Shown: positions 1-5,736, counted from the first letter of the stretch. The stretch: 6,997 bases of DNA from Deltaproteobacteria bacterium (GCA_016219145.1 JACRCG010000287.1:1-6997); one strand, 5' to 3'. A program made the numbers and translations. The notes: generated by a model not told the origin, from the sequence alone.

Positions 1-316
1 ATTCAGCCTTAACCAGTTTCATCGGCATATTACGCTCTATGATCCGTTTGACGCAGAATTTGAAAGCCTCTTGCTCCTTCTGTGAAATCATCTCCCTGGT
101 GGCCATGTCTGCTGCGGTTGCCTTGCGCTTGATGGCAGAAAGGCTGCCTGAAGTTCCGGCCGGTTGCTCGGATGGCTGGCGAACAACCTGCCCGATCCCC
201 ACTCCGCGCTCGGTTTCAACAATTACATGATCGCCCTGGGCAAGCTCAAGGTCACCAGCGTCAAAATCGTACATTTTGCCGGCTTTGGCAAATTGAATAG
301 TTACTATACGTGACAA
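1..316 (-). CDS. ricT: RicT-like PSP1-domain protein (N-terminal part, cut by window edge)
   Basis: This is the N-terminal 105 residues of a PSP1-domain protein of the RicT (YaaT) type; the reading frame is open to the left window edge. The opening SRIVTIQFAKAGKMYDFDAG, then GDHVIVETERGVGIGQVV (about residues 29-46) and a later KRKATAADM...KEQEAF...MKLVKAE stretch follow the family pattern closely. In Bacillus, RicT joins RicA and RicF in an iron-sulfur complex that affects RNase Y-dependent mRNA processing, sporulation and competence. The role in this lineage is not established, and the cysteines that bind the cluster would lie beyond the window. It starts 14 nt after holB ends and is the third gene of the tmk-holB-ricT operon, an order also seen in Firmicutes with extra genes between. 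The TTG start is supported by an AGGAGG five bases upstream, and the next in-frame ATG would remove the conserved first strand. Family assignment is firm; the cellular role is inferred. Confidence 0.88.
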   Translation of the reverse strand, partial: MSRIVTIQFAKAGKMYDFDAGDLELAQGDHVIVETERGVGIGQVVRQPSEQPAGTSGSLSAIKRKATAADMATREMISQKEQEAFKFCVKRIIERNMPMKLVKAE

Positions 317-321
317 AAAAA

Positions 322-327
322 CCTCCT
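322..327 (-). promoter_or_regulatory. Ribosome binding site fixing the TTG start of ricT
   Basis: A perfect AGGAGG on the minus strand sits 5 nt before the TTG at 316-314, inside the short holB-ricT gap. No ATG or GTG lies at a suitable distance, so this site decides for the TTG start. Confidence 0.75.
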
Positions 328-330
328 GAT

Positions 331-1305
331 TCAGACGACAGCTATATTCATGAATAAATGATCAAGCGCCAGTTTCGAGTTGGCGTTGCGCTGGACGGCG
401 CGTCTTGTCTCATGGATGTTGCCCAGCAGCTCCAGGTTGCGCGTCAGTGAGCGGCGCCTGGAGATGGCTTCAATGGCAGGTCTTGCATTCTGGTTTAATA
501 TTTCGCTGCTGCCGGCCGCAAGATGCACCGCATCACGAAAAAATGAAAGCATCATATCCAAAAGCTCCAGTGTTTCATCCCTGTTGCCGGATAACTCTTC
601 CGAGGAATCGAACACTGTTGCTATCTGATTGATATCAAGCCTGGCAAGCGCTGACAAGACCACTTCCCGGCGGGCTGACAGTGCTTCATTGTCAAGTCCC
701 AACGCCTGCTGCACGCTTCCTCCTGACATCGGCGCCAGAAGGCTGGCTGTCCCCGGGTCGATTCCTGTCTTTTCAAGCAGCGTCCGGACATGTTCGGGCG
801 ACAGGTGTGAAAAGCGCATCAACTGACAGCGCGAGCGGATGGTAGGCAGCAGCATTCCGGCATTTTCCGTCAAAAGGATGATCAGGGCGTTGCCGGGCGG
901 CTCTTCCAGGGTTTTCAACAACGAGTTGGCTGCATTGACGCTCATCCGTTCGGCCGGTTCAATCATGCAGACTTTCCGGGGGGCCTCGTAAGGTCGCAGA
1001 GAAAGCTCTCGCTGCATGGCCCGCAGCTGCTCGATGCTGATGTCACGTTTGTCCTGCAATGGCTCGATAATGTGAATATCGCCATGATTACCGGCTGTTA
1101 TCTTTCGGCATGAGGGGCAGACGCCGCAGGCATCATCCGGCAAGGCGCGGCAAAACAGCGCCTGGATCAGCGCCAGGGCGGTTTTTTTGCGTCCGCAGCC
1201 TGAGTTGCCTTCATACAGATACGCATGGGCGATCTTGCCGGTACGCAGTGAGCGTCTCAAAACTTCAACGATTCGCTCGTGTCCCAGAATATCAGCGAAT
1301 GCCAC
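331..1305 (-). CDS. holB: DNA polymerase III subunit delta prime
   Basis: Delta prime is the stator subunit of the clamp loader that places the beta sliding clamp on primed DNA. The 324-residue length fits the family. Visible features, in order: AFADILGHERIVEVLRRSL at the N-terminus; a P-loop relic GNSGCGRKKT (33-42), where Arg39 replaces the usual Walker A lysine; four cysteines C52, C60, C63 and C66 that form the zinc module; AERMSVNAANSLLKTLEEPP (118-137), the standard family block with a degenerate Walker B just before it; and LLPTIRSRCQ (152-161) carrying the SRC arginine-finger motif. The degenerate ATP site is consistent with delta prime rather than DnaX, and the protein also lacks the DnaX C-terminal domains. 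The start is GTG with GGAGGA 5 nt upstream, located inside the 3' end of tmk (14-nt overlap), which suggests translational coupling. ricT follows after 14 nt. Identification is firm; loss of ATP binding is inferred from the motif. Confidence 0.95.
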   Translation of the reverse strand: MAFADILGHERIVEVLRRSLRTGKIAHAYLYEGNSGCGRKKTALALIQALFCRALPDDACGVCPSCRKITAGNHGDIHIIEPLQDKRDISIEQLRAMQRELSLRPYEAPRKVCMIEPAERMSVNAANSLLKTLEEPPGNALIILLTENAGMLLPTIRSRCQLMRFSHLSPEHVRTLLEKTGIDPGTASLLAPMSGGSVQQALGLDNEALSARREVVLSALARLDINQIATVFDSSEELSGNRDETLELLDMMLSFFRDAVHLAAGSSEILNQNARPAIEAISRRRSLTRNLELLGNIHETRRAVQRNANSKLALDHLFMNIAVV

Positions 1306-1948
1306 GCAGATCCTCCGGAATTCTTGCCAATACCTGTACTGCGATCATCGTGGAAATATCCTCAGCCTTTTCATTGCCGTCGATGACGATAAAACGATGC
1401 GAATGCTCCATGGCAAGGCGCTGATAACCCTCGCGGACGCGCTGGTGAAAGGCCAGTTCTTCCAGTTCAAAACGCTCCTCGCGGGGGCCGCTGGATGTCT
1501 CGATCCTGTGGCGGGCCCGTGCCAGGCCGATCGAAGGGTCACAGTCAATCAATATGGTCAGATCAGGCGCAACCCCCTGACAGGCAAGGCTGTTGAGGGT
1601 GTCAATGGCTCCTCTGTCAATACCGCGACCAAAGCTCTGATAGGCGGTAGTGGCATCGAAAAAACGGTCGCAGAGCACAACGTTTCCAAGGTTCAGGGCC
1701 GGTACTATGATATCGCCGACATGCTGGGAACGGGCGGCGGCATACAGCATCAGTTCGGTCATCGGTGACATGTCACGGTTTTCCGCATCCAGTAAAATGG
1801 CCCGGATCTTGTCGGCAATTGCACAACCGCCGGGTTCGCGGGTCAGAGTGGTATTGAAGTCGTGGGCAACCAGACGTTCTGCCAGCAGCTTTATCTGCGT
1901 GGTTTTTCCGCTCCCCTCGACTCCCTCAAATGTAATGAAATAGCCCAA
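1292..1948 (-). CDS. tmk: Thymidylate kinase (dTMP kinase)
   Basis: Thymidylate kinase phosphorylates dTMP to dTDP with ATP in the cytoplasm, an essential step toward dTTP. With the start chosen here the protein has 218 residues, normal for bacterial enzymes. The P-loop GVEGSGKT lies at 9-16, the TREPGG block at about 36-41 and the DR(F/Y) motif (CDRFFDATTAYQ, Asp94-Arg95) near the middle. An arginine-rich LID (RARHRIETSSGPREERFE) follows, before the family C-terminal helix. Basic residues in the LID rather than in the P-loop suggest the E. coli-like type II enzyme. Two starts compete. A GTG at 1957 has only AGG directly against it. The TTG at 1948 has GGTGAT well spaced upstream and gives MGYFITFEGVEG, which fits the family N-terminus better, so I prefer TTG. 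It is the first gene of the tmk-holB-ricT operon, downstream of a strong promoter, and its end overlaps holB by 14 nt. Confidence 0.95.
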   Translation of the reverse strand: MGYFITFEGVEGSGKTTQIKLLAERLVAHDFNTTLTREPGGCAIADKIRAILLDAENRDMSPMTELMLYAAARSQHVGDIIVPALNLGNVVLCDRFFDATTAYQSFGRGIDRGAIDTLNSLACQGVAPDLTILIDCDPSIGLARARHRIETSSGPREERFELEELAFHQRVREGYQRLAMEHSHRFIVIDGNEKAEDISTMIAVQVLARIPEDLRGIR

Positions 1949-1953
1949 CTGAA

Positions 1954-1960
1954 TCACCCT
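1954..1960 (-). promoter_or_regulatory. Ribosome binding site favouring the TTG start of tmk
   Basis: Minus-strand AGGGTGA lies 5 nt before the TTG at 1948-1946. Its GGTGAT portion, running on into 1953, pairs with the 16S anti-Shine-Dalgarno tail. The alternative GTG start at 1957 falls inside this site, which argues against it. Confidence 0.55.
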
Positions 1961-1986
1961 GATCTATAGCGTCTGTAAAATGGGAA

Positions 1987-2015
1987 ATTATAGGCAAGAG
2001 CCCCCAATATATCAA
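1987..2015 (-). promoter_or_regulatory. Sigma70-type promoter of the tmk-holB-ricT operon
   Basis: Reading the minus strand, TTGATA (2015-2010, five of six consensus bases) is followed after exactly 17 nt by a perfect TATAAT (1992-1987). Transcription would start near 1980, giving a leader of about 30 nt before the tmk start. This is a sequence match only; no transcript data were available. Confidence 0.72.
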
Positions 2016-2029
2016 CCTAATTAATCAGG
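2016..2029. promoter_or_regulatory. Imperfect AT-rich palindrome abutting the tmk -35 box
   Basis: CCTAATTAATCAGG pairs with its own reverse complement at 12 of 14 positions. It touches the upstream edge of the tmk -35 hexamer and lies about 45 bp upstream of the ackA -35 box. It could be a regulator site or an UP-like element, but a 14-bp AT-rich dyad can arise by chance, so the call is weak. Confidence 0.2.
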
Positions 2030-2072
2030 ATGGCTTAGAGCTGCTTTTTAATGTACGTCACCACAAATTTTG

Positions 2073-2101
2073 TTGAATTCGGTATGCGTCTCGTGTATAA
2101 G
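2073..2101 (+). promoter_or_regulatory. Sigma70-type promoter of ackA
   Basis: TTGAAT (2073-2078) and TATAAG (2096-2101) are separated by 17 nt, with a TG immediately before the -10 box. A start near 2108 would give a leader of about 90 nt before the ackA ATG. It points away from the tmk promoter, so the two form a divergent pair within about 60 bp. Confidence 0.6.
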
Positions 2102-2112
2102 ACAAAAAACGT

Positions 2113-2118
2113 TATAAT
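2113..2118 (+). promoter_or_regulatory. Possible second -10 element upstream of ackA
   Basis: A perfect TATAAT lies just downstream of the first ackA promoter. No recognisable -35 hexamer is found 16-18 nt upstream of it. It may be a second, activator-dependent start or chance in AT-rich sequence. Confidence 0.3.
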
Positions 2119-2188
2119 ATCAGCAACTTATTTTAGTTTCAGTGTTACATTTTTACTGATAGTGTAAATAAATCACATTCTGTTTGAT

Positions 2189-2193
2189 GGAGG
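2189..2193 (+). promoter_or_regulatory. Ribosome binding site fixing the ackA start
   Basis: GGAGG lies 5 nt upstream of the ATG at 2199. In-frame TTG (2184) and ATG (2187) triplets lie before or within this site and cannot be served by it, so translation should begin at 2199. Confidence 0.75.
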
Positions 2194-2198
2194 ACAAC

Positions 2199-3464
2199 AT
2201 GATTATTATGGCATTAAACTGTGGCAGCTCTTCTGTGAAATACCAGCTTTTCGACTGGCAAACCAAAGAGGTGGTTGCCAAGGGGATGGTGGAGCGGGTT
2301 ATTGTCGGTGACTCGTTCATTCTGCACGAAGTACCGGGGCGTGACAACTACCGCCATGATCAGAACTGCGCCAACCATCAGGCCGCCATCGATCTGCTGA
2401 TCAAAACGGTAACAGATCCGGTGCATGGTGTTCTGAAGAGCGTTGACGAGATCTCGGCCGTTGGCCATCGCGTGGTGCATGGCGGAGAAAAGTTCACCTG
2501 TTCGGTGATGATTGATGCAAAAGTTCTGGAGGCGGTCAAGGAGGTTCAGCACCTGGCCCCTTTGCATAATCCCCCCAACATCGAGGGAATCGAGGCGGCT
2601 CAGGCGTTGATGCCTACTGTTCCGCATGTTGCCATCTTCGATACCGCTTTCCACCAGACCATGCCGGAGCATGCCTACATCTATCCGCTCCCTTATGAGT
2701 GGTACGAAAAGTATCAGGTTCGCCGTTACGGTTTTCATGGAACATCGCACCTGTATGTCTCCAAACGCGCCGCCGCGCTGCTCGGAAAAAGTTCGAAAGA
2801 CACCAACATCGTCACCATGCATATCGGCAACGGAGTCTCGCATTGTGCCATCAGGCACGGTATTTCGGTCGATACCAGCATGGGGTTGACTCCGCTGGAG
2901 GGTGCGGTCATGGGGACGCGCTGCGGCGATATCGACCCGGCTATTCCGGCTTTCATGATGCAGGAGGAAGGCCTCTCGGCCAAGGAGATCGACAGCATTC
3001 TGAACAAGAAGAGCGGTATCATCGGCATTACCGGCCGCTTCACCGACCGGCGCGATGTGATTGAAAATGCCAATGCCGGTGATAAACTTTGCAAACTGGC
3101 TCTTGAGATCGAAGCCTATCGTCTGAAAAAGTACATCGGATCATATATGGCAGCCGTCGGCAAACTGGATGCGGTTGTTTTTACCGCCGGTGTCGGTGAA
3201 ATGGGTGCCCTGATTCGCGAGAAGGCCATTGAAGGGCTGGAGCATATCGGGATTATCCTTGATCGTGAGCGCAACAACAGCGCCATGACCCGCAAGCGTG
3301 AGACCCTGATCACGACAGACGATTCTCCGGTCAAGGTCTATGTCATTCCGACCGATGAGGAGCTGGTGTTTACCGAGGATGTAGTCGCCATCCTGAACGG
3401 TACCTATACCGATCATATGAATTTCGAGTATTCGTTTGCCAAGGCGGATTTTGTCAGGAAGTAG
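2199..3464 (+). CDS. ackA: Acetate kinase
   Basis: Acetate kinase interconverts acetate plus ATP with acetyl phosphate plus ADP, in the cytoplasm. It serves acetate activation or, in fermentation, ATP formation. The 421-residue protein opens MIIMALNCGSSSVKY (signature 1). It retains the residues known from the Methanosarcina enzyme at nearly the same numbers: Asn7, Arg91 (GHRVVHGG), Asp148 (FDTAFH), His180 (GFHGTSH) and Arg241 (GTRCGDIDP), plus a glutamate in TDEEL (about 387). Signature 2 is HIGNGVSHCAI. The nucleotide loop reads GVGEMG instead of the common GIGENS, and a tail of about 20 residues (roughly 402-421) extends past the usual end. I recall both features from Geobacter enzymes. 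The start is set by GGAGG at 2189. The gene stands alone: tmk diverges upstream, truD converges downstream, and no phosphotransacetylase gene is adjacent. Identification is firm; the direction of flux cannot be told from sequence. Confidence 0.97.
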   Translation: MIIMALNCGSSSVKYQLFDWQTKEVVAKGMVERVIVGDSFILHEVPGRDNYRHDQNCANHQAAIDLLIKTVTDPVHGVLKSVDEISAVGHRVVHGGEKFTCSVMIDAKVLEAVKEVQHLAPLHNPPNIEGIEAAQALMPTVPHVAIFDTAFHQTMPEHAYIYPLPYEWYEKYQVRRYGFHGTSHLYVSKRAAALLGKSSKDTNIVTMHIGNGVSHCAIRHGISVDTSMGLTPLEGAVMGTRCGDIDPAIPAFMMQEEGLSAKEIDSILNKKSGIIGITGRFTDRRDVIENANAGDKLCKLALEIEAYRLKKYIGSYMAAVGKLDAVVFTAGVGEMGALIREKAIEGLEHIGIILDRERNNSAMTRKRETLITTDDSPVKVYVIPTDEELVFTEDVVAILNGTYTDHMNFEYSFAKADFVRK

Positions 3465-3494
3465 ATCAGGGCAAAGGTCTTCACTGCACTTTTA

Positions 3495-3630
3495 CCACGG
3501 AGACACGGAGACACGGAGACACAGAGTAAGTCATAGAGTAAACGGCAACTAAAGCCTAATGGTTTTAATGCATATTTTAAGCCCCTTTGCAAAAGACTTT
3601 TTTCTCCGTGTCTCCGTGTCTCCGTCGTGG
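3495..3630. repeat. Inverted repeat built from GGAGACAC octamers
   Basis: Three exact tandem copies of GGAGACAC (3499-3522), preceded by CCAC, form the left arm. The right arm (3604-3630) is its reverse complement with two and a half octamers and a 3-nt insertion before GTGG. The core arms, 3499-3518 and 3604-3623, match over 20 of 20 bases and enclose 85 nt of AT-rich sequence. A small 7-bp hairpin (3550-3556 with 3561-3567) lies inside. The element fills most of the gap between the convergent ackA and truD, so it may act as a two-way transcription end, though no canonical stem plus T-run is present. I recall similar CCACGGAGACACGGAG strings as dispersed intergenic repeats in several bacterial genomes. 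No protein-coding sequence or clear target-site duplication was seen. Confidence 0.85.
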
Positions 3631-3640
3631 ATTTGATTCT

Positions 3641-4840
3641 TTAATACGTTTTCATAATTTCTCGCAGCACAGATGTAGCATAACTCCCCTTTGGAAGTGC
3701 AAATTCGATCCACAGGCAATCGCCTTCCAACCTGAAGGAGTGGCTCTCCAGCGGCACCCGCAAGGGTCGCCGTTCCCCTTCCATCCGCAAGCCGCCAGGC
3801 AGATCAAAATCATTCATTTCAATCTGTGCCGCTCCAAGAATCGCGCTTTCGATTTCCAGCGGCCTGCCTTGGGGCTGCTTCATTTTACAGCCGAACATCG
3901 GCCCGCTGGCCGATATCTCAAATGCCCTGGCGCGATAAATCTCCTCTGCCGCATCTTCCACCAGAAAACAGGCGCCGTTAACATGCTTGCAGGCCAGATC
4001 GCCGGTCATCAATTCATCGATATGCTCAATTCTTCCGGCAACAACCTGATCAAACAGGAATGACTGAACAGCCGACAGATACAGTTTCTTCATGCGGGGA
4101 TGGATAACAGAAAAAGCTTTTTCAAATTCACCCGGACGGCTTGCCAGCCGTTGCAGCACATCCCGCTCGTTGCGGCAATGACGGGGAAAAAGCTGTAGCG
4201 ACTTGTTCACATCTCCCTGCCGATAGGCCGCAATTGCCGCCTGCCACTCCTCATCCCGCACCAGTTCCGGTTGCCCTATCAAAGCGTCAACGGCCCCATG
4301 CCAATCGCGTTGCAGCATGGCTGCGCCGATCAGGTGAGAGTTGCCCTGGGCGCCGTAGCGCTGCAGGCCGAAGTAGTTGGGCACTCCCCGTGTTTTAAGG
4401 ATTTCAAGGATGGAGCGGATAGCTGCTTCTGATTGTTCAACGACATTGCGGACGGCAATCAGAAAACGATTTCCTTTAAGATGCCCGAGTTTGAGCTTGT
4501 TGGTGTGGAGAGCAGCCGTGAGGATTTTGATTCCTTCCAGATTCAGCCCCATAGCTCTTTCCGGAGTGATACGCTGGACCGATATGGTCTGGCGAGTGAC
4601 GCCGACGGCATCCTTCATGCCGGCATAGCCGATATCTCGCTCCGGCGCCTTCAGAGCGGCGGCGATCCTGCGAATGGCCTCAAGTGTTGTAATGCCGCTC
4701 TTCTCAATCGTCAGGTAGCAATGCTCACCGGAACCGCAGGGGAGGTAGGACGGAATTTCCTCGACGATAAAGTCATCCGGCGTCTCTTTGATCGTTCCGC
4801 CGATGCCGGGGATATGGCTGGTCAGGTAGGGGTGCATCAT
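3641..4840 (-). CDS. truD: tRNA pseudouridine(13) synthase TruD
   Basis: TruD converts uridine 13 in the D-arm of certain tRNAs (tRNA-Glu in E. coli) to pseudouridine. The protein has 399 residues, somewhat longer than the 349 of E. coli TruD. The N-terminus carries IKETPDDFIVEEIPSYLPCG. The catalytic block GYAGMKDAVGVTRQTISVQR (71-90) contains the nucleophile Asp77. NYFGLQRYG follows near the middle, a TRUD insertion domain lies in the central region, and the C-terminal FALPKGSYATSVLREIM motif is typical. Two adjacent ATG codons can start it. The first (4840) is better placed relative to a weak AGGG upstream; choosing the second would remove one residue. It is the last gene of trmL-membrane protein-truD, 4 nt after the preceding stop, and converges on ackA. 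The family call is firm; the tRNA targets in this organism are inferred. Confidence 0.96.
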   Translation of the reverse strand: MMHPYLTSHIPGIGGTIKETPDDFIVEEIPSYLPCGSGEHCYLTIEKSGITTLEAIRRIAAALKAPERDIGYAGMKDAVGVTRQTISVQRITPERAMGLNLEGIKILTAALHTNKLKLGHLKGNRFLIAVRNVVEQSEAAIRSILEILKTRGVPNYFGLQRYGAQGNSHLIGAAMLQRDWHGAVDALIGQPELVRDEEWQAAIAAYRQGDVNKSLQLFPRHCRNERDVLQRLASRPGEFEKAFSVIHPRMKKLYLSAVQSFLFDQVVAGRIEHIDELMTGDLACKHVNGACFLVEDAAEEIYRARAFEISASGPMFGCKMKQPQGRPLEIESAILGAAQIEMNDFDLPGGLRMEGERRPLRVPLESHSFRLEGDCLWIEFALPKGSYATSVLREIMKTY

Positions 4841-4844
4841 GTGG

Positions 4845-5225
4845 TCATCCCTTCATCCGCAACATCCCTGCAACAGCCCCGCTGACAAACGCAACCACCC
4901 AGCAGCTGTAGATCGTCAGGCTGACGCGGTGAAACAGAATGTTGACGGCTTCGGCGCGATGCAGCAGGGAGGCGGCTAATGCCAGCAGGAAATGAAATCC
5001 CATCCCGGCCAGTGAAGCGATGCCGGTTATGTTGTGCCACTCTGGCGCTTTGCCATACAGCCGGGCAACCAGGCTCATCTCGCTGGTACCCAGAAAATCA
5101 CAGGCCAGGCCGATCCCGAAAATTGCCAGATGCTTCAGGTGCAGCCCCTGTTTGCGGCCACTGAAAACAGCCCAGCTGTAGAAGATCAGCGCCAGATTCA
5201 TCCAGATGATGGCCCGCACCAGCAT
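4845..5225 (-). CDS. Small four-helix membrane protein, TIGR03987/HsmA-like
   Basis: This 126-residue protein is almost entirely membrane-embedded, with four predicted helices at about 5-21, 32-53, 66-88 and 101-122, joined by short basic loops. The CDFLGTSEMS stretch (42-51) and HNITGIASLAGMGFH (64-78) resemble the pattern I recall for the TIGR03987 (HsmA) family of small integral membrane proteins, whose molecular function I cannot state. Histidines 32, 64, 78, 89 and 99 lie in or near helix ends, so heme or metal binding is conceivable but is pure inference. The ATG overlaps the trmL stop as TGATG, with GGAGGA 8 nt upstream, so translation is probably coupled to trmL. truD begins 4 nt after its stop. 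It is clearly a real gene by spacing and composition, but its function is unknown and its link to tRNA modification may be only positional. Confidence 0.85.
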   Translation of the reverse strand: MLVRAIIWMNLALIFYSWAVFSGRKQGLHLKHLAIFGIGLACDFLGTSEMSLVARLYGKAPEWHNITGIASLAGMGFHFLLALAASLLHRAEAVNILFHRVSLTIYSCWVVAFVSGAVAGMLRMKG

Positions 5226-5689
5226 CAGACAATTCCTCCGCTCTGCCGTAGCGCTTCATACAATACGATCCCGGCTGAGGTCGAGAGATTGAGACTGCGC
5301 ACCTTTTCGGACGGCATAGGTATGGTGATGGAACTGTCCGGATTGGCCAGCAGCAGATCCTCCGGCAGTCCTTTGGTCTCTTTACCGAAAACGATGTAAT
5401 CCCCAGGTTTGAAACCGGCTTCCAGATAGCTCCGGGAAACCTTGGTGCTCAGATAGAAGAAACGGGCTTCGGGCACTGTCGCTTTAAGAGCCTCAAGGTC
5501 CGGCCACTGCCGCAGGGTCACAAACTCCCAGTAGTCCAGTCCGGCCCGCTTCAGATAGCGGTCGTCAATTGAAAATCCCAGTTTGCCGACCAGGTGCAGA
5601 ATTGATCCGGTGGCGGCGCAGAGGCGGGCGATGTTGCCTGTATTGGGTGGGATCTCCGGCTCGATCAGTACAATGTTAAATGGTTCCAT
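5225..5689 (-). CDS. trmL: tRNA (cytidine(34)-2'-O)-methyltransferase TrmL
   Basis: TrmL uses S-adenosylmethionine to 2'-O-methylate the wobble nucleotide 34 of leucine tRNAs, supporting decoding. The 154-residue size matches the minimal single-domain SPOUT (trefoil-knot) enzymes of this family. The three SPOUT motifs are clear: PEIPPNTGNIARLCAATG (11-28, motif 1), DYIVFGKETKGLPE (about 97-110, motif 2) and IPMPSEKVRSLNLSTSAGIV (123-142, motif 3 and the knot). The LGFSIDDRYLKRAGLDYWEF segment also matches the family. The start ATG at 5689 has only a poor Shine-Dalgarno upstream, and no other in-frame start would keep the first strand. No convincing promoter was found. It is the first gene of the leftward trmL-membrane protein-truD operon and diverges from serA across about 97 bp. 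The family call is firm; other SPOUT paralogues of similar length are less likely given the motif spacing. Confidence 0.95.
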   Translation of the reverse strand: MEPFNIVLIEPEIPPNTGNIARLCAATGSILHLVGKLGFSIDDRYLKRAGLDYWEFVTLRQWPDLEALKATVPEARFFYLSTKVSRSYLEAGFKPGDYIVFGKETKGLPEDLLLANPDSSITIPMPSEKVRSLNLSTSAGIVLYEALRQSGGIV

Positions 5690-5711
5690 AGGCAGGTGTA
5701 TACCATCATTG

Positions 5712-5736
5712 AGCGCTGCCGCGCTTGCTTTTTTTT
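5712..5736 (+). terminator. Terminator-like hairpin with T8 upstream of serA
   Basis: AGCGC-TGCC-GCGCT (5712-5725) forms a 5-bp GC-rich stem with a tetraloop, extendable by one G-T pair. TGC and eight T residues (5729-5736) follow on the plus strand. No rightward gene lies immediately upstream, since trmL runs left, so a simple end-of-gene role has no obvious client. It overlaps the -35 region proposed for serA, so the T-run may instead be promoter sequence. The stem is short and the 3-nt break before the T-run weakens the call. Confidence 0.35.

Noticed and set aside
1187..1768. 193-codon open frame on the plus strand across holB and tmk
   Set aside because: It lies opposite the conserved zinc-module and P-loop region of holB and the C-terminal part of tmk, and its product resembles no family.
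2031..2045. Possible sigma54 promoter (TGGC ... TGCT) upstream of ackA
   Set aside because: The GG and GC doublets are 11 rather than 12 bases apart, and sigma54 tolerates little spacing change; the -24 box also lacks the consensus ACG.
2163..2177. CRP/FNR-type operator TGTAA-N5-TCACA before ackA
   Set aside because: Spacing is five instead of six and one half-site base is wrong, so it is kept only as a low-interest dyad and not called as an operator.
2214..2858. 214-codon open frame on the minus strand inside ackA
   Set aside because: Antisense shadow of acetate kinase; no domain and no start signal.
3465..3640. Canonical rho-independent terminator after ackA
   Set aside because: The only long stem has an 85-nt loop and no T-run directly after it, and the small interior hairpin is AT-rich. 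Neither meets the usual pattern.
3587..4063. 158-codon plus-strand open frame starting in the octamer repeat
   Set aside because: It is antisense to truD and its first residues come only from the repeat arm, a common source of spurious gene calls.
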